From a virus, in the IMG/VR virus record IMGVR_UViG_3300042444_000200, positions 1 through 62,838 of that record: a stretch of 62,838 nt of DNA. One strand, given 5' to 3'. Positions 8,173 to 15,971 of this stretch are shown in pieces. The number at the start of each line of letters is the position of its first letter. Positions within the stretch are counted from its first letter, which is position 1. The notes under the pieces are model-generated. The model saw nothing but the letters and a program-made list of their open reading frames with translations, made no database searches and was not told where the DNA came from. The position numbers and the translations under genes were made by a program.

Positions 8173-8703
8173 TCAGCCGATGAGTGACCGCAAGGGGGAC
8201 ACGCTGCCCCCGCCGATCTTCTGGCCGCCAGCGCCACGCATCGTCATGCTGACGCCGCCTGTTCCGCCCCCGCCATTGAGAGCCGACTGTGCATTGCTCA
8301 TCGCGCTCGCCACGCCGCTTGCCATCGTCTGGTTGGCCCAGTTCTTCGCGAAGGACTCCTTCTCGCGGAGGCGCATCTCGCGCTCGTACCGCTCCTTCTC
8401 TTCCTTGCGGCGGATGATCTCGTCGCGGCGGGCCTTCTCTGCCATTGCGGCTTGAGCGTTGTTCTGCGCCCGCATCGCCATCTCGTTCTCTGTGACCTGC
8501 GCCTGATTGCGAGCAACGTCACCAGCGGTCGCGAGCCGCTGCATCTCGCTCAACATGGACTGGTGCTGTCGGGGGCCGTCGCCGAGAGCCATTGCCCCAA
8601 ACACTGGGCGGCCCGCTCCGGCTTGGCCGTAGCCCACTCGGGCGGCGTACTCGCGGTACCGGCGGTCAGCCTCGTTCGCTTCGTTCCAGTGGTCGTGCTG
8701 CAC
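8173..8703 (-). CDS. Coiled-coil virion-type protein (176 aa)
   Basis: Likely GTG start preceded by AAGGGA. The N-terminus (QHDHWNEANEADRRYREYAAR) and middle are helical, with a strongly charged coiled coil (residues about 85-125, rich in Arg/Glu/Lys). The C-terminal third turns to Gly/Ser-rich low complexity with GGGGTGGVS. The style resembles the Gln/Ala-rich protein at 49616-50176, which lies among internal-virion proteins. It sits between the packaging genes and the capsid module. A minor head or ejection protein is the most likely role, by inference. Confidence 0.65.
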   Translation of the reverse strand: MQHDHWNEANEADRRYREYAARVGYGQAGAGRPVFGAMALGDGPRQHQSMLSEMQRLATAGDVARNQAQVTENEMAMRAQNNAQAAMAEKARRDEIIRRKEEKERYEREMRLREKESFAKNWANQTMASGVASAMSNAQSALNGGGGTGGVSMTMRGAGGQKIGGGSVSPLRSLIG

Positions 8704-8794
8704 TGTGGTATCCCTTGTTCAAAGAAACAGGCGGCGGGGCGGCCTCCTGCCATCCCGCCGCCCGCAAAGTCAGTCCGGGTTCACCAGACCGAGA

Positions 8795-9013
8795 TCACTT
8801 CTTGCCGTCCTCACCCCGAAGGGCGGACGCCTTCAACTCGAACTTGCGGGCGTAGAAGCGAGCGCGGGACTCCTTCTTCTTCTCCCTCATTTCCTGCTTG
8901 GCCTGCTTGATCTGGTGACCAAGTTCAGGACGGTCACGCGGGTCGTTGTTGTCAACGGCGAACGCGACGGGGGCACAGCCGAGCAGAATCACCGACAGGA
9001 TGGCGTTCTTCAT
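8795..9013 (-). CDS. Short exported protein or lipoprotein (72 aa)
   Basis: Begins MKNAILSVILLGCAPVAFAVD, a clear signal sequence. LLGC could serve as a lipobox, or VAFA|VD as a signal peptidase I site. The mature part is very charged and helical (GHQIKQAKQEMREKKKESRARF). GAGGTG stands just ahead of the ATG. A small exported, charged protein in a late operon could be a spanin-like or periplasmic assembly factor, but no partner spanin or endolysin was recognised, so this remains a guess. It lies upstream of the small-terminase candidate and downstream of the head genes. Confidence 0.62.
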   Translation of the reverse strand: MKNAILSVILLGCAPVAFAVDNNDPRDRPELGHQIKQAKQEMREKKKESRARFYARKFELKASALRGEDGKK

Positions 9014-9022
9014 TCAGTCACC

Positions 9023-9577
9023 TCACGGAGTGGTGGGGGTGGTGGCGTCGGGCGTCGTGACATCGGGGGTTGCTTCCTTCGTCTCGACGGAAGGAATCAC
9101 TTCCTCGACATCCTCTTCGGTGCCGTCCGGCAGGAGCCGGGTCACCGGAGCGGCCGTTCCGGTCGAGAAGGGAACCCGCTGCCGCTTGCCCGCAGCGTCC
9201 GTGTACGGGCCAGCAACCACGAGCCAGTAGATTTCGCCAGCGGGAACACCGCCGGTAGCGGTAGCGCCCGTGCCGACAACCTTCGGCAGGTACTCGTCCA
9301 CAATGCCCGTGTAGCCGTAGGCCGTCTGCGTGGAGCAGGGGGCAAGCGGAGTGGTTCCTGCCGCAGCCGTGTTCTTCACGGCAATGCAGGTCACGATCTC
9401 GTTCGACAGGACGCGGCCCGTAGCGGGGTTGACGTCCGTGAAGACCCGAGTCGTGCCGAGCGACGACAGACCCGCATCAGGCAGGTAAGCGCCAGTCGGG
9501 TTCTCAATCGGGTGCTTCCAGTTGACGCCGAGAACCTGACCCCGCGTGAACGGAGGATTGTGCTGATAGATCGACAT
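9023..9577 (-). CDS. Capsid-associated/decoration-type protein (184 aa)
   Basis: Start taken at MSIYQHNPPFTRGQVLG, the first ATG after the capsid gene's stop; the frame is open further upstream into the capsid gene but that part is an artefact of overlap. The protein is beta-rich and ends in a Thr/Pro/Asp repeat tail (ATPDVTTPDATTPTTP). It follows the major capsid gene directly, as head decoration or capsid-stabilising proteins commonly do. No firm family assignment was made. The Thr/Pro tail may be surface exposed on the capsid. Confidence 0.65.
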   Translation of the reverse strand: MSIYQHNPPFTRGQVLGVNWKHPIENPTGAYLPDAGLSSLGTTRVFTDVNPATGRVLSNEIVTCIAVKNTAAAGTTPLAPCSTQTAYGYTGIVDEYLPKVVGTGATATGGVPAGEIYWLVVAGPYTDAAGKRQRVPFSTGTAAPVTRLLPDGTEEDVEEVIPSVETKEATPDVTTPDATTPTTP

Positions 9578-9599
9578 GGAGCGATGTCCCTTTCTTTGG

Positions 9600-10721
9600 T
9601 CAGACGCCCTTTGCGTCCACAAGTTTGAAGAAGTTACGCGGGGAAACGAATCGGAGGTTGGCGAGTACCGACGCCACATAGCGATACGCCTGCGTATCGA
9701 CGTTGTAATCCGGGCCCTCCGCCGTGATCAGCGAGGACTCCATGCAGTGGAGGTACATGTTCCCGATGGAGAGGCCGTAGCCGCAGCCGGTCGGAACCGC
9801 GTACTCCGTCGAAACCTCGACGCCGTCCTGCTCGAACACATCGCTGAAGCCGTAAGACTTCAGGCCGTTCGTGCGGGTGACGATGACCTTCTCCTTCGCA
9901 TCGAGGCGGTTCATGTAGTCGATGTACATGCGACGGTCGAGGAGCACCATGTCGATGGCGGCCTCCTTCGTGTCGTTCCGTTTTGCCTGATGGATTCCTT
10001 CGCGCACAGCCTCGACGCACTGATCCTTCCAAGTGGCGGTGCCGCCCTTGAAGAAGTTCGAGGTGTAGTTCACGATGACCGGCGAGTAGTAGTCGTACTC
10101 GGGGTCGCACGCGCCGTTCGGCCAGACGCCTTCCAACTGCGAGCCCGCAGCGGCACCGAGTTCGGTCGAGAGACCGGCGTAGGTGTCCTTCGGGTAGCAG
10201 AACGGGTCAGCGGCCGACGCAGCCCGGCGAGCGCCGGTGTTGACGTTGATCGTGCCGTCGTACGAGAACATGGTGTCGAGGCCACTGAATCGCAGTTCGT
10301 TACCGACTGCGTCGCCGTCAACGTAGACTTCCTTGCTCAGGTGCTGCTCGACCGACTCCTGAATACGCGAGGCCATCTTGCCCGCAACGTCGATGAGGGC
10401 CTGCTGGCTGCGGTTCTCAAGCATCTCGCGCTTGTAGATGGCATCAGTGCATTGGTACCCGCGATAATCGAGTTTCGCGGTACGCCAGAGGTTCTGGCGG
10501 CTGAAGGTTCGAGCCGTCTCGCCGTTGTTCCCGGACACGGGCTGGTTGCGGAAGCGGACTTCCCAAGAAAATCCGCGACCTGCCTGATTCATCAGGACGT
10601 TGCCGCTGGCTTCGAGCGCGGCGAAGACGCGGAACTTCCGCATCGTCGCGATTTCCTCTTCGCGCAGGTAGTTCGTGATCGTCGTACCAATAGCGCGCGC
10701 CCAGTCAGTGGCCGTTGCCAT
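9600..10721 (-). CDS. Major capsid protein
   Basis: 373 residues, starting MATATDWARAIGTTITNYLREEEIATMRK behind AAGGAGAC. Size, position after a scaffold gene, and sequence texture fit an HK97-fold capsid subunit. It has an N-terminal helical arm, an E-loop-like stretch (GRGFSWEVRFRNQPVSGN), a long helix (LENRSQQALIDVAGKMASRIQESVEQHL), P-domain and A-domain loops, and a C-terminal beta segment (AYRYVASVLANLRFVSPRNFFKLV). No separate protease was recognised nearby. Hundreds of copies would form the shell. Confidence 0.85.
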   Translation of the reverse strand: MATATDWARAIGTTITNYLREEEIATMRKFRVFAALEASGNVLMNQAGRGFSWEVRFRNQPVSGNNGETARTFSRQNLWRTAKLDYRGYQCTDAIYKREMLENRSQQALIDVAGKMASRIQESVEQHLSKEVYVDGDAVGNELRFSGLDTMFSYDGTINVNTGARRAASAADPFCYPKDTYAGLSTELGAAAGSQLEGVWPNGACDPEYDYYSPVIVNYTSNFFKGGTATWKDQCVEAVREGIHQAKRNDTKEAAIDMVLLDRRMYIDYMNRLDAKEKVIVTRTNGLKSYGFSDVFEQDGVEVSTEYAVPTGCGYGLSIGNMYLHCMESSLITAEGPDYNVDTQAYRYVASVLANLRFVSPRNFFKLVDAKGV

Positions 10722-10742
10722 TCCGTGTCTCCTTGTTGCGGG

Positions 10743-11819
10743 CTACATGAGCCCTTCGTCGGACAGTTGTTGCTTGAGTCGGTCTTGGAACGAGAGCCCT
10801 TGTCGTGCCGCCTGCGGCGAGTTCGTCGCCACACCAGCACGGCTTGGTGCCCGAGAAGCCGCACGCCGCAGGTAGTCCATGTTCGATTCGGCTTGACTCA
10901 TCGCGGGCTGCGGGGCCGGTGCAACCGGCTGCTGCTTCACCGCTTCGAGTTGCTGCTCGAACTGACTACGCGAGGCTTGCTGAGACTGGGCCGTCCGCAC
11001 CTCAAGGAGAAGTTCGCGCTCTGTGTTGTTCAGAGCGTATTGCCATCTCGCTTGAGGGCTGGCGATTCCAAGACTCTTGGCTTCGTCGATGTATTTCTGG
11101 ACTATCTGTCCCTCGCGGCTTACATCGCCCGTCTCAGGATCGAACAGCCAATCGCGATTTTCTGCTTCGAGGGAGGCGACATAGTTCTGCCGAGAGACTT
11201 CCTCGAACTGCTGCCGCACGATGTTTTCAGCCTGACTGCGAGCCATTTGCTCAACCATCGGGCCGAGTGCGGTCTCTGGGTCAGTGAGGAACTTCTGTGC
11301 GAAGTCGGCCTTGTACTGGAGGAACTCCGTGAGGGTGTGCTTCGCGTCGAGCGGCGCATCGGGGTGGATGACCTCACGCCCCGACTCGTCTCGCACGAGG
11401 TACCGCTTGTAGGCGTCACGCACCTGCGGAGGGTTCCACCACTTCGCCTGCTCGGCTGCGGAAGGAGCCTGCGGAGCGGCCTGCTGCTGCTGCGGCTGGC
11501 GTAGGCTGGCCTGCCACTTCTCGAACTCCGGCCGGTTGGTCATGTACTCCTGCACCACAGGCATCGCCTGCCGGTACTGGGCCAGAGCCTTCGTTGCCGC
11601 CTGCTCCCGCTCCATTGCGACATAGAGCGACTGGGCAATCTCTCGGTCGCCCTTCCCGGTGAACTGCGGGAGTGACCGGAATGCCTCGTACACGCCGACG
11701 CTAGGCGGAGCAGTTGGCTCCGATGCGGGCTCCGGCGCGGACTGTTGAGGCGATTCGGTCTCGGGTGCCGCTTCTGGCGAGGAATCTACGACATCATCGA
11801 CAATGGCTTCGTCGCTCAT
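10743..11819 (-). CDS. Scaffolding protein
   Basis: 358 residues, very acidic at the N-terminus (MSDEAIVDDVVDSSPEAAPETES) and Gln/Ala/Glu-rich throughout with long predicted helices. The C-terminus is basic (RLKQQLSDEGLM preceded by RAASRAPSRAG). This is the composition of phage internal scaffolds, which direct capsid assembly and then leave. It lies immediately upstream of the major capsid gene in the same orientation, the conserved arrangement. The stop is 22 bases from the capsid start. It overlaps the preceding HNH gene by four bases (ATGA). Confidence 0.85.
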   Translation of the reverse strand: MSDEAIVDDVVDSSPEAAPETESPQQSAPEPASEPTAPPSVGVYEAFRSLPQFTGKGDREIAQSLYVAMEREQAATKALAQYRQAMPVVQEYMTNRPEFEKWQASLRQPQQQQAAPQAPSAAEQAKWWNPPQVRDAYKRYLVRDESGREVIHPDAPLDAKHTLTEFLQYKADFAQKFLTDPETALGPMVEQMARSQAENIVRQQFEEVSRQNYVASLEAENRDWLFDPETGDVSREGQIVQKYIDEAKSLGIASPQARWQYALNNTERELLLEVRTAQSQQASRSQFEQQLEAVKQQPVAPAPQPAMSQAESNMDYLRRAASRAPSRAGVATNSPQAARQGLSFQDRLKQQLSDEGLM

Positions 11820-12310
11820 ACCATCAACTCCTTTACTCGGGTTTCTTCAATCTCGATCTGACGGGCAAGTTCGGCCTCGTACGCGGCGGACGCTTCTTCG
11901 GGCGTGGCGTAGCAGCCGATAGTCCTGCCTTCCCCGCCCATGCGAGTTACCGCCGAATATGAGCGCCCGCTCGCTGCTTGGTTTACGCGAACTCCGCGAG
12001 GGAGCCCGTCTTTCCTTTGCATCGCGCGATTGAGGTTCTGCATCGACCGGGTTGCGAGTCGCAGGTTTTCTAGCCTGTTGTCGTTTGAATCGCGGTTGAT
12101 GTGGTCAATGGTCACGCTTCGGCCTTCGGGGAGTTCGCGCCCGGATAACCGCCAAATGAACCTGTGAAGCATCTCCGTCCTCTTGCCGACGGATCGCCCC
12201 TGTTCGTCAAAGAAGTGACCGCGACGCATCCATCGTCGGTTTCGCTTATTCAGGCACCACGAATACTTGTCAACTTCCGCCCGGAAGCACTCGTCAACGA
12301 TGTAGTTCAA
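11816..12310 (-). CDS. HNH endonuclease with AP2-type DNA-binding domain
   Basis: 164 residues from a TTG that overlaps the upstream TGA (TTGA coupling). The N-terminal half carries the HNH signature: MLHRFIWRLSG, then TIDHINRDSNDNRLENLRLAT. The C-terminal half (LPRGVRVNQAASGRSYSAVTRMGGEGRTIGCYATPEEASAAYEAE) is an AP2/ERF-type DNA-binding domain. This HNH-plus-AP2 combination is typical of free-standing homing endonucleases in phages. Here it is inserted between a CAP-domain gene and the scaffold gene, coupled to both. Probably selfish rather than needed for the virion. Confidence 0.88.
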   Translation of the reverse strand: MNYIVDECFRAEVDKYSWCLNKRNRRWMRRGHFFDEQGRSVGKRTEMLHRFIWRLSGRELPEGRSVTIDHINRDSNDNRLENLRLATRSMQNLNRAMQRKDGLPRGVRVNQAASGRSYSAVTRMGGEGRTIGCYATPEEASAAYEAELARQIEIEETRVKELMV

Positions 12311-12780
12311 CGGAACACCTGAGTTCCGTATGGAGACTTGCCGTTCAGGACGACCCCCACGCCGATCTCGGTGTAGGAGGGGTTGAGGATGTTGCGCCTG
12401 TGGCCCGAACTATTCATCCACGCCTTTACCTGCGCCTCCGGCGACGGGTAGCCGTAAATCACGTTCTCGCCGTACCCCATCCGACTGTGGTACATGCGAC
12501 GACTCTGAGCCTGCGTGCGAGACCAAGACCGTGCGTCTTCCATCATTTTCAGGGTGACGCGAAGCGGTCGGAGGCCGTGCGCCACACGCTCGCGATTGGT
12601 CAGGTCAACCACACGGTTTTCCCACTCTGAGCCGACGTACTGCTTTGTGCAGACGCCGCCGGAGCATTGGTTACGAACGAGACGATTCGGGGCTGGCTTG
12701 CACTGGCCGTCCTTGCACTGCTGACCAAACGCGGTCGCGCACAAGAGAGCCACGCAAGCCGCTGGGGCCAAGCGTGTCAT
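12307..12780 (-). CDS. Secreted CAP-domain (SCP/PR1-like) protein
   Basis: 157 residues with a signal peptide (MTRLAPAACVALLCATAFGQ), a Cys-containing linker (CKDGQCKPAPNRLVRNQCSGGVC) and a CAP superfamily domain of the bacterial YkwD type. Visible landmarks are LTNRERVAHGLRPL, YHSRMGYGENVIYGY and AWMNSSGHRRNILNPSYTEIGVGV. In CAP domains the two His and Glu line a cavity; activities assigned vary. A secreted CAP protein in a phage late operon is unusual, and a role at the envelope (release, superinfection or host surface change) is possible. A CCCCATAAC motif lies 48 bases upstream, back-to-back with another for the plus-strand gene. Confidence 0.82.
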   Translation of the reverse strand: MTRLAPAACVALLCATAFGQQCKDGQCKPAPNRLVRNQCSGGVCTKQYVGSEWENRVVDLTNRERVAHGLRPLRVTLKMMEDARSWSRTQAQSRRMYHSRMGYGENVIYGYPSPEAQVKAWMNSSGHRRNILNPSYTEIGVGVVLNGKSPYGTQVFR

Positions 12781-12827
12781 TGGTTCCTCGTCGGGGTGAG
12801 GAGAGGCGAGAGCGCCTCAGTGCCTTT

Positions 12828-12836
12828 GTTATGGGG
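12828..12836 (-). promoter_or_regulatory. CCCCATAAC motif, divergent pair (minus)
   Basis: Minus-strand CCCCATAAC 48 bases before the CAP gene ATG. It is paired with a plus-strand copy 19 bases away in the 105-base divergent gap, so each divergent gene has its own copy in the matching orientation. Confidence 0.6.
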
Positions 12837-12854
12837 AAACGCCTACGCATTTCG

Positions 12855-12863
12855 GCCATAACT
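12855..12863 (+). promoter_or_regulatory. GGCCATAAC motif, divergent pair (plus)
   Basis: Plus-strand GGCCATAAC ending 22 bases before the ATG of the 435-residue plus-strand gene. No sigma70-like -35 hexamer is seen at a normal distance upstream, which suggests a different sigma specificity. Confidence 0.6.
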
Positions 12864-12885
12864 CCCGCGTACCATCGAGGAATAC

Positions 12886-14193
12886 ATGGACTCCATTCGT
12901 CCGCCCGTCGGCCCGCCACGCACAGAGCAGAACCAGAGAGCACTGGCTGCGCTTCGTGCCGCAGCAGTACGCAACCTTCCGATGTTCGCCGACCACGACA
13001 AGGTGGCGGAGTCTCTTGTCCGCCACGCCGACGGCGCAGTGGTTGACCCGACAACCATCGAGGCCATGCAGGCCGGAATCGTCCGCAACGCACAGAACGC
13101 TCACGGCATCAACGAAGACACGCTGGCGGCTCGCCGGATGGCATCGCCAGTGGGCGACTACCTGCACAACATGCCGGGAATGGAACTCGGGGCTGGGGAT
13201 CAGAAGAACTACCGAGCCCTGCGGGACTCAAACCTGCTGAACGCAGCCCTCGACCTGCCGCCCGTGAAAGACATCGGCACCCTTCGCGAAGGGTATCCGT
13301 ACGGAGAGGCGGAACACGCGCCATCCTCGCCATCGTGGTTTTCCCCGATGACGTTCCTTGCGGGCCGGGACGTAGCAGAGCAGAAGAACAAGTACGACAA
13401 CCTCGACGGCGCAGTTCAGTCGTGGGAGCGGGGAGAGGCCGATCCGCAGAGGTGGGGCAACGTCATCGGCAGCAACTATCCGCAGCACGCATGGACGGGG
13501 AACGGCGGCTCGCTCGACAACATCACGAAGAACAACGGCGGAACGCTGTGGGGTGACCTGCTGGCATGGACGAATCGGTGGGATGAGGGTGGCAATCGGG
13601 CCATGCTCACCCCAGACAAGCCCGGCTACGTCGAGAACGCCCCAGACGCAGGCTCTGCGGGCATCAAGAAGTGGGCGACTGGTGCATGGCAAGGTGCCGA
13701 CGAAGAGCAGAAGCACCGCACGGTTCGTGGGCTTGTTGGTCGCGGCAGCCCGCTTCTTCCCGGAAACATGACTCCGGGAACACCGGAGGCCGACGCACAC
13801 ATCACCGCACTGAAGGGGCTGACTGACGCCACCGAGCGGCCGAGCGTTGACGAGCATGCCGCCGCACGCGGCGAGAAGATCGGCCACCTCACGAAGGCGT
13901 TCCGAGACAACCGCTTCGTGTGGGCAGACCCGTTCACGCTGGCGTCGCTTGGAGTCGGCGGCGCAGGAGCGCTGATGGGCAAAGGTGCGCTGAAAGCCCT
14001 TCTGGCCGCTGGCGGGCGAGAGGTGCTTCAGGAGGGCAGTCAGCCGCTGAACTACGTCGGCGTGGCGGCATCACTCATCAACGGGCCGCAGGAAGTGGAG
14101 ACCACGCCGGAAGAGTTCGCAGCCAAGAGGCAGGCGGCAGAGGCGGCATTCAAGCAAATACCGTCCGCGATCTCGAAGTACAGGAATCAGTGA
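12886..14193 (+). CDS. Unknown virion-type protein (435 aa)
   Basis: Begins MDSIRPPVGPPRTEQNQRAL behind CGAGGAATAC. The protein is hydrophilic, with many Asn/Asp/Gly loops and repeated short helices. Near the C-terminus is a small apolar segment (FTLASLGVGGAGALMGKGALKALLAAGG) that could insert in a membrane. The end is Lys/Arg/Glu-rich. In style it resembles the huge internal-virion proteins at 39.9-49.3 kb (for example DYLHNMPG, WGNVIGSNYPQH segments), so a DNA-ejection or internal-head role is plausible. It is one of two plus-strand genes within the late minus-strand block. Function unknown. Confidence 0.68.
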   Translation: MDSIRPPVGPPRTEQNQRALAALRAAAVRNLPMFADHDKVAESLVRHADGAVVDPTTIEAMQAGIVRNAQNAHGINEDTLAARRMASPVGDYLHNMPGMELGAGDQKNYRALRDSNLLNAALDLPPVKDIGTLREGYPYGEAEHAPSSPSWFSPMTFLAGRDVAEQKNKYDNLDGAVQSWERGEADPQRWGNVIGSNYPQHAWTGNGGSLDNITKNNGGTLWGDLLAWTNRWDEGGNRAMLTPDKPGYVENAPDAGSAGIKKWATGAWQGADEEQKHRTVRGLVGRGSPLLPGNMTPGTPEADAHITALKGLTDATERPSVDEHAAARGEKIGHLTKAFRDNRFVWADPFTLASLGVGGAGALMGKGALKALLAAGGREVLQEGSQPLNYVGVAASLINGPQEVETTPEEFAAKRQAAEAAFKQIPSAISKYRNQ

Positions 14194-14861
14194 TGCCCGA
14201 CTACACCGCATGGTCAAAGGCGTTCAGTGGCGGGAAGGCTGTTGAGTCTGCCAAGAAGTTGACGCCCCCGAAACTACCGCCGCCCGCAAGGAAGGTGACG
14301 CCCCCCACAGAGGGCCCGCCAGTTCCTTCGCCGCAGGTTGAGCGGTATGACGAAGCAATCAGGCGATCAGAGTCTCTCCCGCCACCGGCAGAGGGGCACG
14401 AGAGGGTGTATCGGGTCGGAGAGATTGCTACCAACTACAACCCGCCCGAGACGGTGAAACTCTACGGAAAGGACGTTCCGTACGAGGAGTACCAGAGACA
14501 TCGCGCCTCCGTGCTTGCCGGATCGGGAGCGAGAGACACAACTCCGCAGGGTGCGGCTGGCAGGTGGTTCGGCAATCGCCCGCAGGACATGGACTACTAC
14601 ATCGCAGACAACGCCCTGAACACGCCCGTCTACTACGCTGACGTTCCCGGCGACGTACTGCGTGACACAAACGTGAAGAACACGCCCTACGCCAGCAGCA
14701 GCCTGAACCACGACCGGGAGTTTGTGCTGCCTGACGAGTGGCTGCGTCGCTCGCAGCGGCTCATGTCTCTCGCAGCCCCGATCACGGCAGGAGCCCTCTA
14801 CGGACTCAACTCACAGGACAGACCTGTGCCGCAGAATCTCGGCAATCGCGTCTCGAACTAG
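14193..14861 (+). CDS. Unknown protein, possible ADP-ribosyltransferase-like fold (222 aa)
   Basis: Starts MPDYTAWSKAFSGG; its ATG overlaps the upstream TGA. After a Pro-rich linker comes HERVYRVGEIATN, then AAGRWFGNRPQDMDYYI, then NTPVYYADVPGDVL and DREFVLPDEW, in the order seen in many phage ADP-ribosyltransferase-like or RES-like domains (YRV with Arg, G-x-W-F loop, terminal E-F-V-L-P). That resemblance is by eye and the catalytic triad is not certain. The end is hydrophobic (LMSLAAPITAGALYGL). It may be a virion-carried effector or simply structural. Its last 50 bases overlap a convergent minus-strand gene. Confidence 0.6.
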   Translation: MPDYTAWSKAFSGGKAVESAKKLTPPKLPPPARKVTPPTEGPPVPSPQVERYDEAIRRSESLPPPAEGHERVYRVGEIATNYNPPETVKLYGKDVPYEEYQRHRASVLAGSGARDTTPQGAAGRWFGNRPQDMDYYIADNALNTPVYYADVPGDVLRDTNVKNTPYASSSLNHDREFVLPDEWLRRSQRLMSLAAPITAGALYGLNSQDRPVPQNLGNRVSN

Positions 14862-15128
14862 GCTCGCGTCCGCAGCCGGGAGCCGGACGGCAAGGGCATC
14901 GAGGTCGCTCACAACGTCATCCACCCCTGTCAGGGCGACATCGGGGGCGTCGTGAATCAGCAGGCGGTTCTTTTGGAGCCGCAGCAGCACGATGGACGAA
15001 TGGGCTTCTTCTAGCACCTCAACTGGGGCTGGAGCCTGCGACTCAATGTGGTGCAGAAGATCATCGAGAATGTCGGTCTTTGTGCGGGAGAATCCCCGCA
15101 TAAAACGCGACTGGGCCTTAGCAATCAC
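14811..15128 (-). CDS. Unknown helical protein (105 aa)
   Basis: GTG start overlapping the upstream stop (GTGA). The protein has a basic N-terminus (IAKAQSRFMRGFSRTKTDI) followed by three apparent helices with Leu/Val heptads and an acidic middle (DDVVSDLDALAVRL). It is last in the SSB operon. Its 3' end overlaps the end of the convergent 222-residue gene by about 50 bases. No family was recognised. It could be a small DNA-metabolism accessory, judged only from the operon. Confidence 0.6.
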   Translation of the reverse strand: MIAKAQSRFMRGFSRTKTDILDDLLHHIESQAPAPVEVLEEAHSSIVLLRLQKNRLLIHDAPDVALTGVDDVVSDLDALAVRLPAADASLVRDAIAEILRHRSVL

Positions 15129-15319
15129 TTCTGGGCTGCCTCCAGCATGGCAACCCTTGTTCGCAGTTCGCGAACTTCAGAATCGCAGTCGTTGAAGTCA
15201 GCCCGTGCGGTTTCGTACGCAACCTTTGCCCGAAGCCGACCGATTTCCACAAGGGCTTCGGCCAGTTCGTTTTGGGCGTGGGCGAGTTGCTTTGTCAGCA
15301 GTTCTGATTCCCCAGTCAT
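15125..15319 (-). CDS. Coiled-coil small protein (64 aa)
   Basis: Begins MTGESELLTKQLAHAQNELAEAL with GGAG about 10 bases ahead. Almost the whole length forms one heptad-repeat coiled coil (Leu/Val at a and d positions) ending MLEAAQK. Four-base overlap with the next gene implies coupled translation. It may be an oligomerisation partner or anti-repressor-like protein; nothing in the sequence decides this. Confidence 0.6.
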   Translation of the reverse strand: MTGESELLTKQLAHAQNELAEALVEIGRLRAKVAYETARADFNDCDSEVRELRTRVAMLEAAQK

Positions 15320-15403
15320 ATGTCAATCTGCTCCATTTTAGTAGTTTTGTGGATACGTTCCGGGCGTCGGTGAGGATGTCTGCTTTATCTGGCGGCACGG
15401 GCG

Positions 15404-15418
15404 TATACCTCCGGTATA
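15404..15418. promoter_or_regulatory. Inverted repeat TATACC-TCC-GGTATA, probable operator
   Basis: A perfect 6-base inverted repeat with a 3-base centre lies in the only real gap (15320-15433) of the SSB operon. Such a short-spaced, AT-richer palindrome in GC-rich DNA suggests a dimeric regulator site controlling the two downstream genes. No protein partner can be named. Confidence 0.4.
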
Positions 15419-15433
15419 TCGGTCACTAGCAAA

Positions 15434-15739
15434 TCACAGCCTCTCCAGCAGGGAGCGGAGCGTGGCGGAGCGATGTTCTGGCAAGCCGTAGTGTGCGAAC
15501 CAATGCAAAGCGGCCCGCTCCTCGTCGGTGAGCGTGAACGGCGTGAGGGAGCAGTACTGTGTTGTCTTGCCGACAACGTGCGGACACTGCACCGTTTCGC
15601 GGGCCTCTAGTGAACCGTTTCGCAGCCGCTCAATCTCGGCCGCCGCCTCATCCATGAGGTCGGAAGCCGGGACTGAGTCGGTTTCGATTGCCCAGCGACG
15701 AAGCCGGGTGACGATGTCTTTCACTTCTTCCACCACCAC
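15434..15739 (-). CDS. Unknown protein (101 aa)
   Basis: GTG start (VVVEEVKDIVTRLRRWAIETDSVP). The N-terminal part (DIVTRLRRWA...LMDEAAAEIERLR) matches a short helix-turn motif common in small phage early proteins of the 'AADEIERLR' type. The second half contains two Cys (CPHVVGKTTQYC) and an acidic TDEERAALHWFAHYGLPEHR helix. It overlaps the next gene upstream by about 19 bases. No enzymatic role is evident. Confidence 0.62.
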   Translation of the reverse strand: MVVEEVKDIVTRLRRWAIETDSVPASDLMDEAAAEIERLRNGSLEARETVQCPHVVGKTTQYCSLTPFTLTDEERAALHWFAHYGLPEHRSATLRSLLERL

Positions 15740-15969
15740 CAGCCCTTTTTCTCAGGCAACTTGGGAATCCAGACGGTCTTGCTGAACACCTCTGGGGCGG
15801 CTTCAGCGGCCTCGTCCATTTCCCACTCCTGCGGGTAGTGGCGAAGTGCGGTCTTTGCACGGGCTCGAATATCGGCCGGGATTTTCGGGGTGACGCTGGG
15901 GACGGTCAGGTCTTCCATCAACTGCCTCGCCCAAGTCACCGCCCGGTACCGCTCGTCTGGCATCGTCAT
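15721..15969 (-). CDS. BPSL0761-like small protein (82 aa)
   Basis: Opens MTMPDERYRAVTWARQLMEDL, with ARAKTALRHYPQEWEMDEAA in the middle. This is the pattern of the BPSL0761 family of small proteins found in phages and prophages (MTMPDERxRA...LRHYP), whose function is unknown. The end is Trp/Lys-rich (KKGWWWWKK). It sits two bases after the SSB gene, so the two are co-expressed. Confidence 0.7.
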   Translation of the reverse strand: MTMPDERYRAVTWARQLMEDLTVPSVTPKIPADIRARAKTALRHYPQEWEMDEAAEAAPEVFSKTVWIPKLPEKKGWWWWKK

Positions 15970-15971
15970 GT

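Noticed and set aside
9576-11504. 642-codon open frame on the plus strand
   Set aside because: Runs antisense to the capsid and scaffold genes; Val/Arg/Leu-rich shadow composition and no ribosome-binding site.
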